Part shown: piece after piece, positions 14,026-20,660 of the stretch
Numbering within the stretch: the stretch's first letter is position 1
Layout of the letters: each line of letters begins with the position of its first letter
From: a virus
Length of the DNA: 24,853 bases
Virus record (IMG/VR): IMGVR_UViG_3300037117_000117
Span: 1 to 24,853 of that record
Direction: 5' to 3' (one strand)
Notes under the pieces: generated by a model
Seen by the model: only the letters and a program-made list of their open reading frames with translations
Database searches by the model: none
Told to the model about the DNA's origin: nothing
Made by a program: the position numbers and the translations under genes

Positions 14026-14709
14026 ATGAACTGGAAGCACATTGAGGCGATGTTGAAGGGTAGCGGGCGGTTTCAATGGGCCGTGGTGGACGGTCAGCAC
14101 CTCGTGACCAACGGACACTTCGCCGTCGTTCGTGGGGAGGTCACGATCCCGGAAAAAGGCGAAGCGTGTGCGCCCCTCGAAAAACTGTGGCGGAATTACT
14201 ACGTGACGAAACTGGGAGCCGCCGAGGTTGGCGGGTTGGTGTTGGTCGGAGAGGCGCAATACCTTCGCAAGGTTGGCCCTGAGTGGATCGAAGAAGCGTA
14301 CTTTCGCTGTTTTCCCGGCGCCAAATGGTTTGTCGGTCCCAAACATTGCCTCCTTGCTGCTGTAGACGGTGTTACCGTCGTCGCATTGGTGATGCCCCTC
14401 AAACAAGAGGATGAAGAACGCCCGATTATACCGGAGGGCATTTCAGACGCCCAGGTTTTCGCGCGATTCTCGGCTGAAGAAAACGGCTGGTACTTGCTCT
14501 CTGAAGATAAGCTCGCCTCCGAGATTGGCGACTTACTCTTTTCCATTAGCGATAAAGAGTACAAAATAACGGATCTCGAAAACGAGATAGACTCTGCACG
14601 CCGTGAAATCGAATCACTCGAACGGTTGCAACGCGAACGATTCCCACCTGTCGAGCTTTCACCCTCCAACGAAGCCGCGCCACTGACCGAGGCCAAAACA
14701 AAAACATGA
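14026..14709 (+). CDS. Hypothetical protein with C-terminal coiled coil
   Basis: This 227-residue protein is not recognised. Residues 1-150 are mixed alpha/beta (WAVVDGQHLVTNGHFAVVRG near the start). Residues 160-205 form a predicted coiled coil (ISDKEYKITDLENEIDSARR). The last 20 residues (VELSPSNEAAPLTEAKTKT) are encoded by repeat R18. The ATG follows GGGAG at nine bases. The ATG at 14006 would encode a seven-residue peptide whose TGA overlaps this start (ATGA). The TGA stop overlaps the ATG of the resolvase gene. The early part faintly recalls sliding-clamp strands, but I do not claim it. Confidence 0.65.
   Translation: MNWKHIEAMLKGSGRFQWAVVDGQHLVTNGHFAVVRGEVTIPEKGEACAPLEKLWRNYYVTKLGAAEVGGLVLVGEAQYLRKVGPEWIEEAYFRCFPGAKWFVGPKHCLLAAVDGVTVVALVMPLKQEDEERPIIPEGISDAQVFARFSAEENGWYLLSEDKLASEIGDLLFSISDKEYKITDLENEIDSARREIESLERLQRERFPPVELSPSNEAAPLTEAKTKT
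14646..14705 (-). repeat. Boundary repeat, reverse copy R18
   Basis: TGTCGA lies at 14649-14654 and GAGGCC at 14689-14694. It lies wholly within the coding sequence of the coiled-coil gene, forming its tail. It is a reverse copy without a forward partner before it. Confidence 0.85.
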
Positions 14710-15398
14710 AATCGGTGGCCATCTACGCGCGTGTCTCAACATCGGATCAGAATGCGGAATCTCAACTGATGGAACTCCGCTCCTACTGCCAGCGAAGGGG
14801 CTTTGAAGTACATCGGGAGTACGTCGACCAGGTGACGGGAGTCGTAAATAAACGACGGGCCGGGCAGGGACTCGAATATAAGCGACTCATGGCGGACGCG
14901 AAACAGAAGCGCTTCGATGTCGTGCTGGTCTGGAAGTTCGACCGTTTCGCTCGATCGCTGCAACATTTGATAGAGGCGCTCCACCTGTTTGAAGCCTTGG
15001 GAATTGACTTCATCTCAATGACGCAGGAAATCGACACGACGACCGCGCAGGGCCGGTTACTGTTCCAGATGATCGGATCTTTCGCGGAGTTTGAACGGGA
15101 GATGATTGTCGAACGGGTCAAAGCGGGGGTTGCCAATGCGCGGCGTAAGGGGGTTCGCTTGGGACGGCCGCGCGAGAGCTCGCCGGCGGATGAGGAGCAT
15201 ATTTTGAAGTTGCACCGGGATGGACTTTCTGCTACGAGGATTTCAAGATTGACTGGACGTTCCAGGGCGGGCATTTGGCTTGTGATACAGCGGCGTTTGG
15301 ATGAATATACCAAGCAGCGTGCTCTTGCGTTGGCCTCGCCGCTACCGGGCGCTTCGAACGAAGATTTGAAGGCTCGACAGGGGAGTGTGGTGGAATGA
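14706..15398 (+). CDS. Serine recombinase, resolvase/invertase family
   Basis: This 230-residue small serine recombinase cuts and rejoins DNA through a serine-phosphate link. The catalytic domain shows AIYARVSTSDQNAESQLMEL with the nucleophile Ser11. LVWKFDRFARSLQHL holds active-site arginines. MIGSFAEFEREMIVERVKAG is the long dimer helix. ARRKGVRLGRP leads into a C-terminal helix-turn-helix (LSATRISRLTGRSRAGIWLV). The catalytic and DNA-binding parts are complete by about residue 203. The last residues (ASPLPGASNEDLKARQGSVVE) are encoded by forward repeat F19. The stop overlaps the next ATG. Resolvases and invertases act on short inverted or direct sites, so the surrounding repeats are candidate substrates; this is inference. 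Confidence 0.92.
   Translation: MKSVAIYARVSTSDQNAESQLMELRSYCQRRGFEVHREYVDQVTGVVNKRRAGQGLEYKRLMADAKQKRFDVVLVWKFDRFARSLQHLIEALHLFEALGIDFISMTQEIDTTTAQGRLLFQMIGSFAEFEREMIVERVKAGVANARRKGVRLGRPRESSPADEEHILKLHRDGLSATRISRLTGRSRAGIWLVIQRRLDEYTKQRALALASPLPGASNEDLKARQGSVVE
15325..15394 (+). repeat. Boundary repeat, forward copy F19
   Basis: TTGGCCTC lies at 15330-15337, GGGCGCTTCG in the centre, TCGACA at 15374-15379, then GGGGAGTG and an ATG at 15395. It lies inside the 3' end of the resolvase gene and encodes its tail. Confidence 0.95.
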
Positions 15399-15631
15399 CC
15401 ACGTGTGCGAAAGATCTGAATGTTCATGTTGTTCACGGAGCTAATGAAAAGTGCGACTGCGGATTTACAGAGAGTGGATGGAAACCCGCAAATGACGGGA
15501 TAAAGCGTCTAATTCCAAAACACTCCCCTGTCGAGCCCTCTCCCTCCGTCGAAGCCACACCTAGCGGCGAGGCCAACGCATCAAAAGCTAACGAAGATTT
15601 GAAGGCTCGACAGGGGAGTGTGGTGGAATGA
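15395..15631 (+). CDS. Small hypothetical protein, nearly half encoded by repeats
   Basis: This 78-residue protein starts with an ATG overlapping the resolvase stop and ends with a TGA overlapping the XRE gene start. Residues 1-44 are unique and include CDCG near residue 20 (MTTCAKDLNVHVVHG at the start). Residues 45-58 (VEPSPSVEATPSGE) come from reverse repeat R20, and the end NEDLKARQGSVVE comes from forward repeat F21. That ending is identical to the resolvase tail. Function is unknown. Confidence 0.5.
   Translation: MTTCAKDLNVHVVHGANEKCDCGFTESGWKPANDGIKRLIPKHSPVEPSPSVEATPSGEANASKANEDLKARQGSVVE
15520..15580 (-). repeat. Boundary repeat, reverse copy R20
   Basis: TGTCGA lies at 15529-15534 and GAGGCC at 15569-15574. 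On the minus strand it contains GGGGAGTG, the same variant as F19 and F21. Confidence 0.9.
15590..15627 (+). repeat. Boundary repeat, partial forward copy F21
   Basis: Only the right half is present: ACGAAGATTTGAAGG, TCGACA at 15607-15612, then GGGGAGTGTGGTGGA. It is identical to F19 over about 38 bases, which points to a recent duplication. The GGCCTC block is replaced by the end of R20. Confidence 0.9.
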
Positions 15632-16038
15632 CGGGCACGTTGTTTGATATCGAGGATTTTAGATATGCGATGGCTGAAACATATTTGAACGCCTACGTTG
15701 CCATCCAGATTCGAGAACTTCGCCAACGACGCGGATGGTCACAAGCGGAATTAGCGCAAGCGGCTGGATTGCACCAAGCTCAAATATCGGATCTCGAAAA
15801 TGTGAACTGGAGCTGCAAAAGGGGAAATCCCAACGTCGAAACACTTCGAAAAGTGGCGCGGGCCTTGGAAGTGCGCCTAAGGATTTCCTACGAAACGTGG
15901 TCCTCTGCTATCGATGAAATTTGTAGCGGTGGATCTATACCGATTCCAGTCGGATTCGAAGATGATGAAGTATTTAAGATGGCTGTCGAGCCCTCACCCT
16001 CCAACGAAGCCACCAATAGCGGCGAGGCCAACCCATAA
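15628..16038 (+). CDS. XRE-family HTH regulator
   Basis: This 136-residue DNA-binding protein has a Cro/C1-type helix-turn-helix at residues 28-85. Visible motifs are IRELRQRRGWSQAELAQAAG, LHQAQISDLEN and NVETLRKVARALEVRL. Such proteins act as repressors of phage and plasmid promoters or as antitoxin partners; no toxin gene is adjacent. The ATG is donated by F21, with GGGGAG upstream. The last residues (VEPSPSNEATNSGEANP) come from R22. The TAA stop is directly followed by the start of the ATPase gene. A natural control site has not been identified. Confidence 0.88.
   Translation: MTGTLFDIEDFRYAMAETYLNAYVAIQIRELRQRRGWSQAELAQAAGLHQAQISDLENVNWSCKRGNPNVETLRKVARALEVRLRISYETWSSAIDEICSGGSIPIPVGFEDDEVFKMAVEPSPSNEATNSGEANP
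15982..16036 (-). repeat. Boundary repeat, reverse copy R22
   Basis: TGTCGA lies at 15984-15989 and GAGGCC at 16024-16029. It codes for the tail of the XRE protein and provides the GAGG upstream of the ATPase start. Confidence 0.9.
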
Positions 16039-18828
16039 ATGAACGAACTCGAAGCACAAGCTCAGAAGCTCTTGCACGTTTTACAGACGGGGGACACGGG
16101 CAAACCACGGCCGACAATCCCGGTAAAGGTGCTTGAGCAGCACATTGCGATCCTCGGTAAGACCGGCTGCCACCGCAAAGGGCAGGGGATCTTGATGTAC
16201 GACGGGTCCATTAAGGCCGTTGAGGATATCGTTGTCGGCGAGCGGTTGATGGGGCCGGACAGTGAGCCGCGCGCTGTCGTCGAATTGTTCCGTGGCGAGC
16301 AGGAGATGGCGCGCATAATACCCACGCGGGGGAAGTCATTTGTTGTCAACCTCGACCACATCCTCACGTTGAGACGAACCTGTACAAACAATGGCAATAA
16401 GCCAGACAAGAAGCGCTGGTCGATAATCGACGTGCCGGTAAAAGAGTGGCTGACATGGCCGAAAACGAGGCGCACTCACTATTACAAGCTGTTCCATTCA
16501 GATGGTGTCGATTTTCCGCCGTGCGGAACACCGGCCACTATCGAGCCTTACTTTCTCGGCATATTACTCGGCGATGGAATGCTTCACAGTCGCCCTTCTG
16601 TGAGCACTCCTGACGATGGGATAGTGGCGCTGCTCCGTCTCATGGCTTCTAAGTATGGGATCGGACTCCGGCAAGATAAATCGAGCGGAACATGCCCCAG
16701 TTACACTTTCACCGTCGGTCAAAAAGGCGGCGTTGTTCTTAATCCGATCACTGAGCAACTTCGATCCCTCGGATTGTGGGGCACAAAAGCGGCCACCAAA
16801 TTTATCCCGCAACATTATAAAGTCGCATCGAGAACCAACCGTCTAGAGCTGTTGGCTGGTCTGATAGATACGGATGGGCACCTGTCGAGAGGGTGCTACG
16901 ATTTCATTTCCAAATCCAAACGGCTTGCCGAAGATGTGGCCTTTCTTTGCAGAAGCGTTGGTTTATGCGTGCAAATCGTTGAGAAGTTTTGCAAGGCCCA
17001 AACCGGCGCCGGAGGGATTTATCATCGCCTGTCTATTTCCGGTCATACCTCGATGATCCCGTGTCGGATTGAATACAAACACGCTTCTCCGCGACTCCAG
17101 AAGAAAGATGCACTCAAGTCTGGTTTCGAGATCGAACAACTTCCCGTTGAGAAATTCTGGGGCTTCGCGCTTGACGGGGACGGCCGCTACCTGCTCGACG
17201 ACTTCACGGTCACCCACAATAGCGGTAAAACTTACACGGCCAAGGGTATCGCGGAATCGCTACTCGCTGAGAATCGGCGGGTCTGTATTCTCGATCCGAC
17301 GGGCGTATGGTGGGGACTACGTTCGGACATCACGGGCAAGAAGCCAGCATTCTCTATTTTCGTCTTAGGCGGGAAGCATGGAGACTTGCCGCTCGACTCG
17401 CACACGGGCACGGCGATCGCGGAGATCATCGGTAAAACCCATACCTCGGCGATCATCGACACGCGCAGATTCACGATCAGCGAACGGACCCGATTCTATA
17501 CCGACTTCGCGGAAACGCTCTTGCAGGTCAACGAAGGGCCTCTGCACGTGATCATCGACGAGGCGCACCTGATGATGCCACAAGGAAGGGTGAGCGATCC
17601 GCAATCGGCGAAGATGTTGAACGCCGGAAACAATATGGTCAGCCTGGGGCGCGGCGTGGGGCTCCGGATTATTATGATTTCTCAGCGCCCAGCCAAGCTT
17701 CACAAAGACGGATTAACTCAATCCGAGTGCTTGATTGCCCTGCGTTTGATCGCACCACAGGACCGGAATGCGGTGGAGGATTGGATCGGAGAATGGGCGG
17801 ACCCGAAGCAAGGAAAGGAACTACTGTCGTCGCTGGCCTCTCTGCCTACCGGAACGGGCTGGATATGGGCACCTGAGATCGGTCTATTGGAACGCGTGAC
17901 CTTCCCGCGGATCTCGACGTACGACAGCTCGAAGGCGCCGGACGGGGCATCCCGGCAGATTGTACTTGCGCCGATCGATCTGCCGGCGATACAAGAGCGA
18001 TTGCAGGTTGTCGCGAAAGAGGTTCTGGAGAACGATCCCAAGAAACTGCGGGCGCGGATCGCGGAGCTCGAGCGATTGGCAAAGTCCGCACTTGGGCAGC
18101 CGCCGACGGTGGTTGAAAAGCCGGTGATGTCGGAGGCTGATTTTGACCGGTTCGCGAACACAGTGAACAACCTCCGCACCATCTTGAGCAATACGCTGGA
18201 GGAAATTAATAAGGCAGTCGCGCCGGGCCGTCCGATTCCGCTTAAGTCTGGTGTGCAGGAGATCGAGACGGAATTTAGACGCGTCAAGGGGATGCCGCCG
18301 CTACCGATGAAGGTGGCCCCGCGCTTGGGGATCACGGTTACGCCGCAAAACGGTTCATCCGAGATCGGCAAGTCGGGACTCCGCCGCATGTTGATCGCAC
18401 TTGCTCAGAATCCGCAGGGGTTGACCGACTCGAAATTGGGACTGCGGGCGGATGTCTCCGTCAAGGGCGGATCGTTCGATACGTATCTGAGTAAGGCGCG
18501 CCGTTCGGGATGGGTCGATGGCGATCGCCAGTCGTTGAAGATCACACGGGCCGGGCTTGAGGCGTTGGGACACTGGGAGCCGTTGCCGAAGGGCAAAGAC
18601 CTGCTCAATCACTGGATTCGAAAGATGGGGACGGGCGGGGCATCCAGGATGTTGCTTGCGTTGAGCAATCTTTATCCACTGTCTTGCACGGCACAGCACT
18701 TGGGAATCACGGCCGGGGTTTCGGTCGATGGCGGATCTTTCGATACCTACCTTTCGAGATTAAGAGGATTTGATCTGATCACGGGGGATCGCACTGCACT
18801 TAGAGCAAGTGAGGAGTTTTTTACATGA
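16039..18828 (+). CDS. HerA/FtsK-like ATPase interrupted by an intein
   Basis: The precursor has 929 residues; removing the intein (44-394) leaves a 578-residue P-loop ATPase. The Walker A motif is split as ILGKTG/SGKTYTAKG. Further host motifs are VCILDPTGVWWGL, a Walker B HVIIDEAHLMMP near residue 508, and SQRPAKLHKDGLTQ near residue 552. This is the pattern of HerA-type (DUF87) DNA translocases, used in DNA pumping or end processing. A coiled region follows (residues 660-740). At the C-terminus two copies of a winged-helix unit, about 779-840 and 868-929, share GGSFDTYLS. The start is adjacent to the XRE stop, with GAGG eleven bases upstream. Confidence 0.88.
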   Translation: MNELEAQAQKLLHVLQTGDTGKPRPTIPVKVLEQHIAILGKTGCHRKGQGILMYDGSIKAVEDIVVGERLMGPDSEPRAVVELFRGEQEMARIIPTRGKSFVVNLDHILTLRRTCTNNGNKPDKKRWSIIDVPVKEWLTWPKTRRTHYYKLFHSDGVDFPPCGTPATIEPYFLGILLGDGMLHSRPSVSTPDDGIVALLRLMASKYGIGLRQDKSSGTCPSYTFTVGQKGGVVLNPITEQLRSLGLWGTKAATKFIPQHYKVASRTNRLELLAGLIDTDGHLSRGCYDFISKSKRLAEDVAFLCRSVGLCVQIVEKFCKAQTGAGGIYHRLSISGHTSMIPCRIEYKHASPRLQKKDALKSGFEIEQLPVEKFWGFALDGDGRYLLDDFTVTHNSGKTYTAKGIAESLLAENRRVCILDPTGVWWGLRSDITGKKPAFSIFVLGGKHGDLPLDSHTGTAIAEIIGKTHTSAIIDTRRFTISERTRFYTDFAETLLQVNEGPLHVIIDEAHLMMPQGRVSDPQSAKMLNAGNNMVSLGRGVGLRIIMISQRPAKLHKDGLTQSECLIALRLIAPQDRNAVEDWIGEWADPKQGKELLSSLASLPTGTGWIWAPEIGLLERVTFPRISTYDSSKAPDGASRQIVLAPIDLPAIQERLQVVAKEVLENDPKKLRARIAELERLAKSALGQPPTVVEKPVMSEADFDRFANTVNNLRTILSNTLEEINKAVAPGRPIPLKSGVQEIETEFRRVKGMPPLPMKVAPRLGITVTPQNGSSEIGKSGLRRMLIALAQNPQGLTDSKLGLRADVSVKGGSFDTYLSKARRSGWVDGDRQSLKITRAGLEALGHWEPLPKGKDLLNHWIRKMGTGGASRMLLALSNLYPLSCTAQHLGITAGVSVDGGSFDTYLSRLRGFDLITGDRTALRASEEFFT
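16168..17220 (+). other. Intein with LAGLIDADG homing endonuclease, inserted in the P-loop
   Basis: The 351-residue intein begins with Cys44 of the precursor (CHRKGQGILMYDGSIKAVED, block A) and has the block B-type VNLDHILTL. Two LAGLIDADG motifs are present: FLGILLGDGML and LLAGLIDTDGHL. It ends GRYLLDDFTVTHN, followed by Ser as the +1 extein residue. The length and both dodecapeptide motifs indicate an intact splicing domain plus homing endonuclease. Insertion between GKTG and SGKT of the P-loop is a known favourite intein site; unspliced protein should lack ATPase activity. Confidence 0.95.
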
Positions 18829-18900
18829 TGGTTTGGCCTACCTCTAATCCGTCGTTGCGTCTTATTTTGGAGCGTGCGACATTCGCAGGATGGATCTGTG
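18829..18900 (+). repeat. Boundary repeat, forward copy F23 (diverged)
   Basis: TTTGGCCT lies at 18832-18839, GTTGCG in the centre, GCGACA at 18876-18881, then CAGGATGG and ATCT before GTG at 18898. It begins at the ATPase stop codon. Confidence 0.8.
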
Positions 18901-19149
18901 GCCGATGAATTATTGTCCGCTTGCCATTGGCTGGAGAAACCCTTCAGAAACAGAAGAGAAGATTTTGTTTATTCCACTTCGGAACCGGCGGAGGACACCT
19001 TTACAGTAGAAAACCGGGCGATATTGGACATGATGAAGTCTATCGAGATAGAAGCTATGTATTTGAATTTTGAAGAACATCCGCGGGTGTGGAAGTGGCG
19101 ATACAATCCTGCATGTCGAGCGCGCGCACGTCGACGAAGTCACCAATAG
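18898..19149 (+). CDS. Small hypothetical protein, payload of F23-R24
   Basis: This 83-residue protein begins MADELLSACHWLEKPFRNRR at the repeat-donated GTG, with AGGATGG upstream. It is acidic in the middle and ends in a basic tail (RARARRRSHQ) encoded by R24, which also contains the TAG stop. No domain is recognised and there is no membrane segment. Confidence 0.6.
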   Translation: MADELLSACHWLEKPFRNRREDFVYSTSEPAEDTFTVENRAILDMMKSIEIEAMYLNFEEHPRVWKWRYNPACRARARRRSHQ

Positions 19150-19168
19150 GGGCGAGGCCAACACATAG
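19110..19168 (-). repeat. Boundary repeat, reverse copy R24
   Basis: TGTCGA lies at 19114-19119 and GAGGCC at 19154-19159. It supplies the tail and stop of the gene to its left and precedes the ATG at 19171. Confidence 0.9.
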
Positions 19169-19170
19169 AA

Positions 19171-19407
19171 ATGCCAACCATAAATGAATGGGTGAACGCG
19201 GTAGGACGGACCTACAAAACACGAGCAGGAAAATTCGTGGAGATCATGGGCGTTTCGCAGACGTCCGTAAAGGGCCTTGTAATTGGAGGTGACGGTCGAG
19301 AGCGCAAGTTCACACTTCGAAACGGATTATGCGACGAAGATTCGTCATTGGACCTGATGGAGATGGTTCGGACGACGAACATCCCGAAGGATCCGCTCAG
19401 CGCCTAG
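19171..19407 (+). CDS. Small hypothetical protein
   Basis: This 78-residue protein is not recognised. It is beta-rich with alternating hydrophobic residues (MPTINEWVNAVGRTYKTRAG, then VKGLVIGGDG) and could form a small barrel. Its GAGG lies 14 bases before the ATG. It is the last plus-strand gene of the run, and its final 11 bases overlap the end of the convergent minus-strand gene at 19397. Confidence 0.55.
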   Translation: MPTINEWVNAVGRTYKTRAGKFVEIMGVSQTSVKGLVIGGDGRERKFTLRNGLCDEDSSLDLMEMVRTTNIPKDPLSA

Positions 19408-19603
19408 CAGGGTAAGCAGGCAGCGCCAGTCCTCCGCCGTAGCCCAGCAGAATAGAGAGCAGCCACAGCACCACGCAGACAATGACGACCGCGCGGATAA
19501 TCTGGCGAATCGCCGGGTCCATTGGGATCTGGCTGAGCAGCCACAGCACCAATCCGACAATCACCAAACCAACAATCAGACTGAGTAAAAATGGAGGGAA
19601 CAT
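19397..19603 (-). CDS. Small membrane protein, two transmembrane segments
   Basis: This 68-residue protein has two hydrophobic segments (about residues 4-24 and 37-56, for example LIVGLVIVGLVLWLLS and VVIVCVVLWLLSILLGYGG) with a short polar loop PMDPAIRQIIR between them. This matches a family of small bacterial and phage membrane proteins of the Thivi_2564 type. It could act as a holin because of size, topology and neighbouring virion genes, but the match does not prove that. The start follows AAAGGA. Confidence 0.7.
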   Translation of the reverse strand: MFPPFLLSLIVGLVIVGLVLWLLSQIPMDPAIRQIIRAVVIVCVVLWLLSILLGYGGGLALPAYPARR

Positions 19604-19635
19604 AGTTTTTGAATCCTTTCAAAGTTGAAGTCGTT

Positions 19636-20085
19636 TCACGGCGCGGCATAGTAAAACACCGTGATCCGATAAAACCCCGCCGAGCCCGCCGACGGCGCAA
19701 CGATGGTCGTCGCCGTTCCCGCCACTGACGATTTGAGCGGCGAGGCAAAAGTCATCGAAAAATCAACGTACACATTACCGAGCGCACAGGTGTTTCCCGC
19801 TGAAAACGCGAGCGACCCAGGGAGGTTTGTCGTGGTTGTGGTCAGCACCCCGGAGGCAGCGATTGCCGTGGTGCAGTATCTCTGTATTTGCATCCCGGTG
19901 ATGTAGTGAAACTGCCCGGTCACCAATGGCAACGTGGCCGTTACGGTCGTTGCAGCGGCCGAGAGCGCCGTGACTGCCAGCGATGATGGGAGAGGATGCG
20001 GACCATTGCCCGACGGGCTCAGATCGGCGCGCGAGGCCACTGCAAGCGCAAGAAAGACGGTCAGAATCACATAACGCAGTTTCAT
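19636..20085 (-). CDS. Secreted or virion-associated hypothetical protein
   Basis: This 149-residue protein starts at MKLRYVILTVFLALAVASRA, a typical Sec signal; an upstream in-frame start is less likely because the signal would be internal. The mature part is Thr/Ala/Ser-rich beta structure with four Cys or fewer, resembling the other exported proteins in this block. The Cys pairs (QRYCTT and GNTCALG) may form a disulfide. The function is not recognised. Confidence 0.6.
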   Translation of the reverse strand: MKLRYVILTVFLALAVASRADLSPSGNGPHPLPSSLAVTALSAAATTVTATLPLVTGQFHYITGMQIQRYCTTAIAASGVLTTTTTNLPGSLAFSAGNTCALGNVYVDFSMTFASPLKSSVAGTATTIVAPSAGSAGFYRITVFYYAAP

Positions 20086-20150
20086 CACTCCATGCCCCCA
20101 TAACGGAAGTACCATTTACCTTTATCACAAATGGTCGTATCGTGGGTGAA

Positions 20151-20660
20151 ATGCCCTTCAAAGACAAGGCCGCTGCAAACGCTAACCACCGGAAAAACGC
20201 CAAACTTTGGACGGCCAGAGCTAAGGCAGCCGGACTGTGCACGCAGTGCGGCAAGGCACGAAAGAGCGATCACGCTCAATTGTGCGATCCATGTTTTGTA
20301 AAATTCAAGGAATTTCATAAAATTCACAGATTGAGGGTCCGGCAACAAGCAATCCAAGCCTACGGCGGAAAGTGCGTGTGCTGCGGTGAAGCGCAGCAGG
20401 AATTTCTAACGATAGACCATATCCACGGTGGAGGAACTGTTGAACGTGACAAGCTGAAACGGCGAGGCTGGGGTCTTTACGCATACCTAAGAACACTTGG
20501 ATGGCCAACCGACAAGTACCGGCTGCTGTGCATGAATTGCAACCATGCTCTTGGACATTACGGATATTGCCCTCACGGCCCGATTACTGGAAGCTTTACT
20601 CATAGCGGTCCGCGCGTCTCATTGGTAAGCAACAACAGATCCAGTAACCCCAGTGGTTGA
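20151..20660 (+). CDS. HNH-type endonuclease with zinc ribbon
   Basis: This 169-residue protein is encoded opposite to its neighbours. It has an N-terminal zinc ribbon (CTQCGK near residue 30 and CDPC near 46). A second CxxC (CVCCGE) is followed by FLTIDHIHGGGTVERD and LLCMNCNHALG, a His-Me finger (HNH) nuclease core common in phage and homing nucleases. The ATG at 20151 is chosen; a GTG nine bases upstream is possible. It sits between two minus-strand secreted-protein genes and its last 42 bases overlap the end of the next one. That placement suggests a selfish free-standing homing nuclease, which is inference. Confidence 0.82.
   Translation: MPFKDKAAANANHRKNAKLWTARAKAAGLCTQCGKARKSDHAQLCDPCFVKFKEFHKIHRLRVRQQAIQAYGGKCVCCGEAQQEFLTIDHIHGGGTVERDKLKRRGWGLYAYLRTLGWPTDKYRLLCMNCNHALGHYGYCPHGPITGSFTHSGPRVSLVSNNRSSNPSG

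Noticed and set aside
14026-14709. Sliding-clamp-like identity for the coiled-coil protein
   Set aside because: Only a loose resemblance of one short strand pattern; length and coiled-coil end do not fit.
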